Shown: piece by piece, positions 1-5,474 of the stretch
How positions within the stretch are numbered: the first letter of the stretch is position 1
Layout of the letters: each line of letters starts with the position of its first letter
NCBI GenBank assembly: GCA_029933565.1
Contig: JAOZNY010000058.1
Span: forward strand, 5,189-10,662
Direction of reading: 5' to 3'
DNA from: Bacteroidales bacterium
Lineage (GTDB): Bacteria > Bacteroidota > Bacteroidia > Bacteroidales > F082
DNA: 5,474 nt
Notes under the pieces: generated by a model
Told to the model about the DNA's origin: nothing
The model's database searches: none
Seen by the model: only the letters and a program-made list of their open reading frames with translations
Program-made: the position numbers and the translations under genes

Positions 1-1514
1 GAAATATTTCTTACTTCAGATGAAGCATTATCGAGCATATGTAAAATATCAAGTTGTACTTTGCCTTTATCCCCTTCATTAGATAAATTCATACAGTTAA
101 GTTTAATACCCGCAAGCGACTGTCCCACACCATCATGCAATTCTCTGGCTATTTTTCTTCTTTCTTCTTCCTGACCATTAATTACAGCAAGCATCATTTT
201 CTCATTATGGTAAATGGTGGCAGTATTCATAATCTCCTTTTGTTTTTGCTTTCTACGGAAGATTATAAATATAGCGGCTCCTATAATCGAGATAATTACA
301 AAGATCAATAACCATATTTCAGTTTTCTTCTGCTTTAACTGAGTTTCACCCAATTCCGTTTTACTTTTGAATAATTGTAGGTCTTTATCTTTTTGCTCAA
401 CATCATATTTTGTCTGAGCATCAATTAGTTGTTGGTTCAAGCGTGCATTATAAACTGAATCTTTAGTAATTGTATACAGATTTAGATATTTATAAGTGCT
501 GTCGACCTCTCCAACAAGGTTAAAAAGTTTAGTAAGATCAAAATAACTTTGGACAATTTCTTCAATAACATCAATTTCAACTGCCAGCACCCGTGCTTTG
601 TTTATATAATAATATGCCTTTTCATAATCTTTCAGGTTTATAAATATTTCACCTATTTTTAGCATTGATGAGGCTATTGCCTTTTTATTACCAAGCATTT
701 CGCGCAGATTAAGTGACTCATTCAAATATACGAGAGCCTTCTGATATTGTGTTTTTGTAATATAAATTACACCCAAATTGCTCAATTGAGCACTAACGGC
801 CTCTTTATCCTCTAGTTTGCGAAATATTTCAAGTGCCTGCTCATAATTAGTAATTGCCTCATTTGTTTTACCCATTGCATCGAGCACATTTGCAATGTTA
901 CCAAAGGAAGCAGCTACTCCATATTCATCATTTAATTTTTTACGGATTAGCAAAGCCCGTTCATGATATTTAAGCGATGTTTCCAGATTACCAATATTAA
1001 AACTAATAATTGCTATATTATTTAAACAGTACGACACATTACGCTCATGCTTCATGAATTCGTAAATTTCAAGTGCCTTCAACTGATTTTCAAGTGCTTT
1101 GTTAAGTTCGCCTTTTTTTTGGAAGACTATTCCATTTTTATTGTAAAGTGATGCCATTCCCATGCTGTCACCCATTTCCTCCCTAATTAACATCGACTTA
1201 CCAAAAAAATCAAGTGCGGTTTCAAAACTACCTATATCAAGATAAATTATACCCATATCATTATATGCTTGTGCTTGTCCCTGGCTATTACTATTTTCTG
1301 TAGTTATAGTTAGTGCTCTGTTACCATAGTACAACGCCGAATCAGTTGAAATAAAGCGATACTCCCAGCATAAGTCGCACAATATCTTCGCTTTTTCAGC
1401 CTCCGAAACTGTAACTAACCGAGACTTCAAACTATCGATAGTGCTTGCTGCAGTTTGGAAATAGAAAGATGAAATTAGGATATTAAGGAAAAGTATCCTT
1501 AAGGCTATTGTCAT
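1..1514 (-). CDS. TPR-containing sensor histidine kinase, HisKA_3 (NarL/DesK-type), C-terminus cut by window edge
   Basis: Membrane sensor kinase expected to autophosphorylate on histidine and pass the phosphate to a response regulator. The start is the ATG at 1514-1512; the frame stays open for 504 codons to the left edge. In order: a likely signal peptide (residues 1-23, ending QTAAS); eight tetratricopeptide repeats starting near residues 43, 83, 123, 163, 203, 243, 283 and 323; a charged coiled-coil-like linker (about 355-398); one membrane helix (about 400-420) followed by RRKQKQK, placing the C-terminal side in the cytoplasm; then the HisKA_3 phosphoacceptor box EEERRKIARELHDGVGQ with His460. 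The TPR part is therefore inferred to be periplasmic. The HATPase_c domain is not in the window, so catalytic competence cannot be judged. It is divergent from the symporter gene, and no partner regulator is visible. The domain architecture is common in Bacteroidota; the signal sensed is unknown. Confidence 0.93.
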   Translation of the reverse strand, partial: MTIALRILFLNILISSFYFQTAASTIDSLKSRLVTVSEAEKAKILCDLCWEYRFISTDSALYYGNRALTITTENSNSQGQAQAYNDMGIIYLDIGSFETALDFFGKSMLIREEMGDSMGMASLYNKNGIVFQKKGELNKALENQLKALEIYEFMKHERNVSYCLNNIAIISFNIGNLETSLKYHERALLIRKKLNDEYGVAASFGNIANVLDAMGKTNEAITNYEQALEIFRKLEDKEAVSAQLSNLGVIYITKTQYQKALVYLNESLNLREMLGNKKAIASSMLKIGEIFINLKDYEKAYYYINKARVLAVEIDVIEEIVQSYFDLTKLFNLVGEVDSTYKYLNLYTITKDSVYNARLNQQLIDAQTKYDVEQKDKDLQLFKSKTELGETQLKQKKTEIWLLIFVIISIIGAAIFIIFRRKQKQKEIMNTATIYHNEKMMLAVINGQEEERRKIARELHDGVGQSLAGIKLNCMNLSNEGDKGKVQLDILHMLDNASSEVRNI

Positions 1515-1533
1515 TAGATATTACTTTTGATTC

Positions 1534-1561
1534 CAAAAATACCTTTATATCTGAATTACAA
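1534..1561 (-). promoter_or_regulatory. Candidate Bacteroidota-type promoter for the histidine kinase
   Basis: Read on the minus strand, TTG (1561-1559) is followed after 17 bases by TATTTTTG (1541-1534), an exact match to the TAnnTTTG -7 element. Transcription would begin roughly 10-15 bases before the ATG at 1514, giving a very short leader. The TTG-to-7 spacing is at the short end of what is described for this phylum. This is inferred from motif match alone. Confidence 0.45.
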
Positions 1562-1605
1562 TTGTATATAAATCATTTTAACATGTTTTTAACATTGCAA
1601 ATTCT

Positions 1606-1637
1606 CTGATAATTATCAATAAATTTTATCATCTTTG
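1606..1637 (+). promoter_or_regulatory. Candidate promoter for the alanine/glycine symporter
   Basis: CATCTTTG at 1630-1637 matches seven of eight positions of TAnnTTTG and is followed by CC, as at the promoter before 3133. The -33 position is weak: CTG at 1606-1608, 21 bases upstream, instead of TTG. The start of transcription would fall near 1643-1645, leaving about 25 bases of AT-rich leader without a Shine-Dalgarno sequence before the ATG at 1670. Confidence 0.4.
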
Positions 1638-1669
1638 CCTGATTCATTTTAAATAAGAAAACTAATTAC

Positions 1670-3076
1670 ATGGGTAATTTTTTAGAGAGTATTGATAATG
1701 GTATTGTTTGGTATAATAATTACGTTGGAGGATATGCAATACTACTATTGCTAATTCCAACAGGTCTGTATTTTATTATCCGGCTAAGGTTTTTAAATGT
1801 CACCAAACTTTGGCATGCCATCCAAATAGTTTCAGGTAAATACGACAAAGATGATGTTAAAGGAGATGTAAACAGTTTTAAGGCTTTTACGACTGCACTA
1901 TCGGCAACGGTTGGAACAGGTAATATTGTTGGAGTTTCTCTGGCCATTTACTGGGGAGGTCCGGGTGCTATTTTCTGGATGTGGGTAACAGGGTTTCTGG
2001 GAATGATTTTAAAATATGCAGAAACTACACTTTCGCATAAATACCGTAGTTTTAATTCTGATGGTACTGTTTCCGGCGGACCAATGTACTCCATAAAAAA
2101 AGGAATAACAGAGGTTTATAACTGGCCAGTTTTTGCAAAAGTTTTAGCTGGAGTTTTTGCTGTAGCAACTATTCTTGCCTCGCTGGGAACAGGAAATATG
2201 GCACAGGCAAACTCAATTGCGCACGCCATTAATACAAACTATAATATTCCTGTTCTTTACACAGGCCTCACAGTTACTGCTTTTGTTTTATTGATAATAA
2301 TTGGTGGACTCAAAAGAATTTCAGAAGTCACTTCTAAACTAGTTCCATTTATGGCAGTTACTTACGTTTTGGCAACTTCTTTGGTATTAGTAGCAAATTT
2401 CTCTGAAATCCCACAGGCATTCTCATTAATAATTACAAGTGCATTTACCGGCTCGGCTGCTGCCGGAGGTTTTATAGGCTCTACATTCATAATGACTCTG
2501 GTTTGGGGAGTTCGACGAGGATTGTTTTCAAACGAGGCAGGACAAGGCTCTGCACCCATCGCACACGCAGCAGCAAAAACAAAATATCCTGTTCGTGAAG
2601 GACTTGTAGCTTCGCTGGAACCTCTTGTTGACACACTCATTATTTGTACTTTAACCGCCCTGATGATTGTAACTACAGGAGCATGGCAATCGGGGGCTGC
2701 AGGGGTTGAAATGACAATTATAGCCATGGAAGATGGTCTTTCAGGCATTGGAATTTCAGGTGTAGGAAAACATATTATTGCAGGTGGAATTTTCCTATTT
2801 GCTTTTAGCACTCTAATTAGTTGGTCGTATTACGGAACAAGGGCTGCAAACTATCTTTTGGGCGAAAAAGCAATAATGCCTTACCGTTTCCTTTATGGCG
2901 GCTTTGTATTTCTGGGCTCAATTTGGGGACTTGATCTTGTTTGGCACTTTGTTGATATGGTTATAACATTCATGACCATACCAAACCTCATTGCTCTATT
3001 GCTACTGTCGGGAGTAATTATAAAAGAAACAAATGATTATTTTGATATGATGAAACAAACTAAGCGTAATGCTTAA
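1670..3076 (+). CDS. Alanine/glycine:cation symporter (AGCS family), sodium-dependent amino-acid importer
   Basis: Inner-membrane secondary transporter that brings in alanine or glycine with sodium (or protons), by family knowledge. The 468-residue protein is full length for the family and hydrophobic throughout, with about ten or eleven membrane helices. Family landmarks: SATVGTGNIVG at 79-89; GGPGAIFWMW at 96-105, close to the classic Na+:alanine symporter signature; GGPMYSIKKG at 136-145; a second GTGN at 173-176; and the most conserved block, WGVRRGLFSNEAGQGSAP, at 279-296. The short N-terminal helix beginning MGNFLESI matches how relatives start, supporting the ATG at 1670. The C-terminus ends in a short charged tail. 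The gene is divergent from the sensor kinase, with 155 bases between them, and is followed 56 bases later by a lipoprotein gene that has its own promoter-like sequence, so it is probably transcribed alone. The exact substrate (alanine, glycine, or D-forms) cannot be read from the sequence. Confidence 0.96.
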   Translation: MGNFLESIDNGIVWYNNYVGGYAILLLLIPTGLYFIIRLRFLNVTKLWHAIQIVSGKYDKDDVKGDVNSFKAFTTALSATVGTGNIVGVSLAIYWGGPGAIFWMWVTGFLGMILKYAETTLSHKYRSFNSDGTVSGGPMYSIKKGITEVYNWPVFAKVLAGVFAVATILASLGTGNMAQANSIAHAINTNYNIPVLYTGLTVTAFVLLIIIGGLKRISEVTSKLVPFMAVTYVLATSLVLVANFSEIPQAFSLIITSAFTGSAAAGGFIGSTFIMTLVWGVRRGLFSNEAGQGSAPIAHAAAKTKYPVREGLVASLEPLVDTLIICTLTALMIVTTGAWQSGAAGVEMTIIAMEDGLSGIGISGVGKHIIAGGIFLFAFSTLISWSYYGTRAANYLLGEKAIMPYRFLYGGFVFLGSIWGLDLVWHFVDMVITFMTIPNLIALLLLSGVIIKETNDYFDMMKQTKRNA

Positions 3077-3078
3077 AT

Positions 3079-3108
3079 TTATTAATATTTAGTTGTTTTG
3101 TATTTTTG
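3079..3108 (+). promoter_or_regulatory. Candidate promoter for the first lipoprotein gene
   Basis: TATTTTTG at 3101-3108 matches TAnnTTTG exactly and is followed by CC. The upstream element is imperfect: TTA at 3079-3081, 19 bases before it, where TTG is expected. Transcription would start near 3114-3116, about 17-19 bases before the ATG at 3133. The element contains the TTG at 3106, which argues against that TTG being a start codon. Confidence 0.5.
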
Positions 3109-3132
3109 CCTAACAATAATAAAATAAGTAGT

Positions 3133-3666
3133 ATGAAAAAGATAACAGTAGTCTTACTCGGTTTGCTTTTATTGACATTTTCATGTAAGGAAGTGGATAA
3201 GTTAACGCAGTTCAATATGGACTATACTTCTTCCATAACTATTCCTGCCACCTTTGGAATAGATATTCCTATTGACATCTGGACACCAAATATTCCAACA
3301 AATTCAGAAACAGAATTTGAATCGAACAATACTGCCAAAAACCTAATCGAAGAAATTGTTATGACAAAAATGAGCATGACAATTAGTTCGCCTGCAAATG
3401 CCAGTTTTGACTTCTTAAAAGAAATTGAAATTTATATTAGTGCCGATGGCATTGCCGAAAAAAGAGTGGCATGGCTTACTGATATTCCTCAAAGCGGATT
3501 AAAAACAATTGAGTTAGAAACCAGCAGTGATGACTTGAAAGAATATATTAAGGCTGACAAATATCAGCTTAACACTAAAACTGTTACCAGGCAATTTATC
3601 TCACAAGACACAGATATTGAAATAAAAAATACATTTTATGTTGATGCTAAAATACTAGGCATATAA
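3133..3666 (+). CDS. Small predicted lipoprotein of unknown function (177 aa)
   Basis: I do not recognise the family. The protein opens with a lipoprotein signal peptide: MKK, a leucine-rich core, then LTFSC with the lipidated Cys at 18, followed by KEVDKL. The mature part is about 160 residues, rich in Thr, Ile, Asp and Glu, with alternating hydrophobic and polar stretches (for example 76-86 and 97-104) that suggest a beta-sandwich. It has no further cysteine and no membrane helix. The chosen start is ATG 3133. The in-frame TTG at 3106 would add nine residues (MPNNNKISS) ahead of a perfectly good signal peptide and lies inside the -7 promoter element, so it is unlikely. The lysine and glutamate after the Cys give no clear sorting signal. 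It is probably in the cell envelope, outer or inner membrane. The next gene, 33 bases downstream, is also a lipoprotein, so the two may be expressed together, although they share no obvious sequence similarity beyond the signal peptide. Confidence 0.85.
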   Translation: MKKITVVLLGLLLLTFSCKEVDKLTQFNMDYTSSITIPATFGIDIPIDIWTPNIPTNSETEFESNNTAKNLIEEIVMTKMSMTISSPANASFDFLKEIEIYISADGIAEKRVAWLTDIPQSGLKTIELETSSDDLKEYIKADKYQLNTKTVTRQFISQDTDIEIKNTFYVDAKILGI

Positions 3667-3670
3667 TTTG
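3641..3670 (+). promoter_or_regulatory. Weak candidate internal promoter for the second lipoprotein gene
   Basis: TTG at 3641-3643 is followed after 19 bases by ATAATTTG (3663-3670). The spacing is good and the TTTG half is intact, but the TA half is out of place by one base. The element overlaps the TAA stop of the upstream lipoprotein gene (3664-3666). Read-through from the upstream promoter is an equally good explanation for expression of the gene at 3700. Confidence 0.25.
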
Positions 3671-3699
3671 TACGTTATCGTAAATAAAAAAGAAAAGAA

Positions 3700-4122
3700 A
3701 TGAAAAAGTATTATTTTGTAATTACCCTGATTATTGTAGGTTTTGTTGTTAGCGTTAGTTCATGTAAAAAAGATGATGAACCTACGTTTACCGAAACAGT
3801 AATATTAATTGACAGCATTGTACATCCTGATACTGTAGCATTTGGCAGCCCAATACCAATTAAGTTTTATGGTGTTATAGGCAACGGTTGTGATTATTTT
3901 TCGCGGTTTGAAGAAATTCCACTCGATGAAAATGATTATGAAAATACCTTTAAAATAAAGATCTGGCGAAAAACTGAAGGCGGCGTTTCATGTACAGAAA
4001 TAATAAAAAATCTGGATGGTTCACAATTAAACCTAAGCGGAATGCTAGCAGGCAATTTTGTAATTAAAGTGGTTCAGCCTGATGGCTCATATTTGGAAGG
4101 CTTAGTATTTGTTGAGGAGTAA
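3700..4122 (+). CDS. Small predicted lipoprotein of unknown function (140 aa)
   Basis: I do not recognise the family. The signal peptide runs MKKYYFVIT..., then a hydrophobic core, then VSSC with the lipidated Cys at 22, followed by KKDDEPTF. This SCKKDD-type start is very common among Bacteroidota lipoproteins. About 115 mature residues follow, with beta-rich patterning: a segment around 33-59 containing PDTVAFGSPIPIKFYG, then 84-90 (FKIKIWR), and a C-terminal strand pair, FVIKVVQPDGSYLEGLVFVEE, split over 120-140. The length and pattern suggest a single Ig-like or similar beta-sandwich. Cys64 and Cys98 are the only cysteines in the mature chain apart from the lipidated one and could form a disulfide, which is an inference. 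The start at ATG 3700 follows a purine-rich leader (AAAAAAGAAAAGAA) with no Shine-Dalgarno, normal for this phylum. It lies 33 bases after the previous lipoprotein gene, consistent with a two-gene unit. No terminator with a strong stem follows. Confidence 0.85.
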   Translation: MKKYYFVITLIIVGFVVSVSSCKKDDEPTFTETVILIDSIVHPDTVAFGSPIPIKFYGVIGNGCDYFSRFEEIPLDENDYENTFKIKIWRKTEGGVSCTEIIKNLDGSQLNLSGMLAGNFVIKVVQPDGSYLEGLVFVEE

Positions 4123-4145
4123 AATCTAAAAGGAATGAAATCACT

Positions 4146-4163
4146 AAAATAAAAATTTATTTT
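4146..4163 (+). terminator. Possible weak AT-only hairpin after the second lipoprotein gene
   Basis: The arms AAAATAA (4146-4152) and TTATTTT (4157-4163) can pair over a four-base loop, 23 bases after the TAA at 4120-4122. The stem contains only A-T pairs and has no following run of T beyond TTG, so it is weak as an intrinsic terminator. It could equally be a chance feature of AT-rich sequence. Confidence 0.2.
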
Positions 4164-4232
4164 GTTGATTTCCCTTTAAACTCCATTTTTCCAGATCACT
4201 CAAGAAAGGTCAAAAAATAACCTCTACTACTG

Positions 4233-4250
4233 GCGATGCATTAGCATCGC
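4233..4250. repeat. Perfect short inverted repeat (7-bp stem, 4-base loop)
   Basis: GCGATGC (4233-4239) and GCATCGC (4244-4250) are exact reverse complements separated by ATTA. The stem is GC-rich compared with its surroundings. No T-run follows (the next bases are AACTATATG), so it does not look like a standard intrinsic terminator. It could be a copy of a dispersed intergenic palindrome or a protein-binding site; the window holds only this one copy. Confidence 0.6.
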
Positions 4251-4261
4251 AACTATATGCC

Positions 4262-4319
4262 GGCCTGAACATTACATTTTAACGAATTATTAAGCCATTC
4301 ACGCTATAATTTTTAGGCC
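4262..4319. repeat. Inverted repeat with 8-bp arms around a 42-base centre
   Basis: GGCCTGAA (4262-4269) can pair with TTTAGGCC (4312-4319) across eight positions, one of them a G-U wobble, over 42 unpaired bases. It lies just after the perfect hairpin and before the prfA promoter. With arms this short, chance pairing is quite possible, so this entry is tentative. Confidence 0.3.
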
Positions 4320-4355
4320 AAGACCTCAGCACCTTGTTTCCAAACAAACTCATCT

Positions 4356-4383
4356 TTACCTAGCCCGAAATTTGTTACTTTTG
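4356..4383 (+). promoter_or_regulatory. Candidate promoter for prfA
   Basis: TACTTTTG at 4376-4383 matches the TAnnTTTG -7 element exactly and is followed by CA. The -33 position is poor (TTA at 4356-4358, 17 bases upstream). The start of transcription would be about 4389-4391, leaving some 12 bases of leader before the GTG at 4402. This suggests that prfA is transcribed from its own promoter rather than from the lipoprotein genes. Confidence 0.45.
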
Positions 4384-4401
4384 CACCTCAAAATATAAGA
4401 A

Positions 4402-5474
4402 GTGGAAATATTAGATAAACTTGAAATAATAAAAAATCGCTGGGAAGAACTTGCTGAGCAGATGAGCGATCCTGATGTACATTCCGACATGAAGCGGTTT
4501 ATTAAAATAAACAAAGATTACAAAGATCTTGAACCTGTTGTTGAGGCCTATAAGGAATACAAAACTCTAATTAGTAATATTGAGAGTGCAAAAGACATTT
4601 TAAAAAATGAAAAAGACCCTGATTTCAGGGAAATGGCCAAGGAAGAAATAGATGAACTGGAGCCTAAAACATTAGAACTTGAAGAAAGAATCCGAATCTT
4701 AATGATTCCAAAAGATCCTGAAGATGATAAAAATGCCGTTATGGAAATACGTGCCGGAACAGGTGGCGATGAGGCAAGTATTTTTGCCGGCGACCTTTAC
4801 CGCATGTACCAAAAGTTTTGTGATACAAAAGGTTGGAAAATAAGTATTGTAAATATAAATGACGGCACAGCAGGTGGATACAAAGAAATAGTTTTTGATG
4901 TTACCGGAAAAGGAGCCTATGGAATACTAAAATTTGAATCTGGGGTTCACCGCGTTCAGAGAGTACCTCAAACCGAAACACAAGGCAGAGTGCATACTTC
5001 AGCAGCATCGGTAGTTGTTTTACCGGAGGCTGATGAATTTGATGTGGAATTAAACGATAAAGATGTCCGTAAGGATACTTTCTGCTCATCGGGTCCTGGT
5101 GGACAGTCAGTTAATACAACTTATTCTGCAATCAGACTTACGCATATCCCATCAGGAATTGTTGTTAGTTGCCAGGATGAAAAATCGCAATTAAAGAACT
5201 TTGCTAAAGCCATGAAGGTACTTAGGACCAGGCTTTACGAAAGAGAATACGCCAAGCATCTGGAAGAAATGTCGACTAAACGTAAAACTATGGTTTCTAC
5301 TGGCGACCGCTCAGCAAAAATTCGTACTTACAACTGGCCACAGGGAAGAGTAACGGATCACCGCATCGGCTTAACACTCTATAACTTACCTGCAATTATT
5401 GGTGGAGATATTGGAGATATTATTGATAAACTACAAATGGCTGAAAATGCCGAAAGATTGAAGGAAGAGTTTGA
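4402..5474 (+). CDS. prfA: Peptide chain release factor 1 (RF1), GTG start, last residues beyond the window
   Basis: Recognises UAA and UAG stop codons in the ribosomal A site and triggers release of the finished protein. The frame is open for 357 codons plus two bases. RF1 is usually about 355-360 residues, so only the last few are missing. Landmarks: N-terminal helical domain to about residue 105; IRAGTGGDEASIFAGDLYRM from about residue 115; the stop-codon-reading PxT tripeptide as Pro189-Gln190-Thr191 in VHRVQRVPQTETQGRVHTSAA; and the catalytic GGQ loop SGPGGQSVNTT with Gly233-Gly234-Gln235, whose glutamine is methylated by PrmC in bacteria generally. The PxT tripeptide supports RF1 rather than RF2 (SPF). 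The start is GTG 4402: an in-frame TAA sits at 4396-4398, and the next ATG (codon 21) would remove conserved N-terminal sequence (ILDKLE...RWEEL). Upstream is the non-coding gap with its own -7 element. Nothing abnormal is seen in the sequence. Confidence 0.97.
   Translation, partial: MEILDKLEIIKNRWEELAEQMSDPDVHSDMKRFIKINKDYKDLEPVVEAYKEYKTLISNIESAKDILKNEKDPDFREMAKEEIDELEPKTLELEERIRILMIPKDPEDDKNAVMEIRAGTGGDEASIFAGDLYRMYQKFCDTKGWKISIVNINDGTAGGYKEIVFDVTGKGAYGILKFESGVHRVQRVPQTETQGRVHTSAASVVVLPEADEFDVELNDKDVRKDTFCSSGPGGQSVNTTYSAIRLTHIPSGIVVSCQDEKSQLKNFAKAMKVLRTRLYEREYAKHLEEMSTKRKTMVSTGDRSAKIRTYNWPQGRVTDHRIGLTLYNLPAIIGGDIGDIIDKLQMAENAERLKEEF

Larger units (their letters stand above)
4123..4401. other. 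Non-coding gap between the lipoprotein pair and prfA
   Basis: The gap is 279 bases. I find no gene on either strand. It holds an AT-only weak palindrome (4146-4163), a perfect 7-bp hairpin (4233-4250), a longer inverted repeat (4262-4269 with 4312-4319) and a promoter-like -7 element (4376-4383). The middle part, roughly 4221-4340, looks less AT-rich than the flanks. An ATG at 4135 opens only a five-codon frame. Confidence 0.7.

Noticed and set aside
1515..1669. Riboswitch or structured leader before the symporter
   Set aside because: The interval is AT-rich with no visible conserved riboswitch core (such as a glycine aptamer) and no convincing long stem. The likely leader is only about 25 bases.
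1720..1947. 75-codon open frame on the minus strand
   Set aside because: It lies wholly inside the symporter gene, whose plus-strand protein carries strong family motifs over the same bases. The minus-strand product has no recognisable features.
2362..2811. 149-codon open frame on the minus strand
   Set aside because: It is antisense to the most conserved part of the symporter. Its Pro/Ala/Thr-rich product is what is expected from reading transporter codons backwards.
3077..3132. Operon linking the symporter to the lipoprotein genes
   Set aside because: The 56-base gap contains an exact TATTTTTG element at a fitting distance from the ATG at 3133, so separate transcription is the simpler reading, although read-through cannot be excluded.
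4233..4250. The perfect hairpin as an intrinsic terminator of the lipoprotein genes
   Set aside because: The stem is followed by AACTATATG instead of a T-run and lies 110 bases after the stop codon.
4221..4340. Insertion sequence or small mobile element remnant in the gap
   Set aside because: No transposase fragment, and no target-site duplication that I can recognise flanks the palindromes. The possibility of a dispersed repeat is kept only as a finding.
4901..5089. 62-codon open frame on the minus strand
   Set aside because: It is antisense to the prfA region encoding the PxT and pre-GGQ segments, with no promoter-like sequence or recognisable protein.

Overview
This is an AT-rich window from a member of the Bacteroidota, most likely the Bacteroidales or a nearby marine or sediment lineage. 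The evidence is: no Shine-Dalgarno leaders but A-rich ones; -7 elements of the TAnnTTTG type ahead of most genes; small 'MKK...SC' lipoproteins; a TPR-containing sensor histidine kinase; and a release factor 1 with the SGPGGQSVNTTYSA version of the GGQ loop. The genus cannot be named from this sequence.

Layout, left to right: (1) 1-1514, minus strand: N-terminal 504 codons of a membrane sensor histidine kinase with a signal peptide, eight TPR repeats in exact 40-residue register, a coiled linker, one membrane helix and the start of a HisKA_3 domain. The ATPase domain lies beyond the left edge. (2) 1515-1669: divergent intergenic region with a candidate promoter for each side. (3) 1670-3076, plus: complete alanine/glycine:cation symporter (AGCS family). 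(4) 3133-3666 and 3700-4122, plus: two small unrelated-looking lipoproteins of unknown function, 33 bases apart. (5) 4123-4401: 279-base non-coding gap with a 7-bp perfect hairpin, a longer inverted repeat and the prfA promoter. (6) 4402-5474, plus: prfA (release factor 1), starting at GTG and running off the right edge within a few residues of its expected end.

The genes do not form an obvious pathway. The symporter is a housekeeping amino-acid importer and prfA is a core translation gene. The two lipoproteins sit between them and may be co-transcribed with each other. The divergent kinase could regulate neighbouring genes, but nothing in the window shows this. I see no mobile element, CRISPR array, RNA gene or evident new system. 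The parts worth a second look are the two unassigned lipoproteins, the strict TPR register of the kinase, and the palindromes in the gap before prfA.
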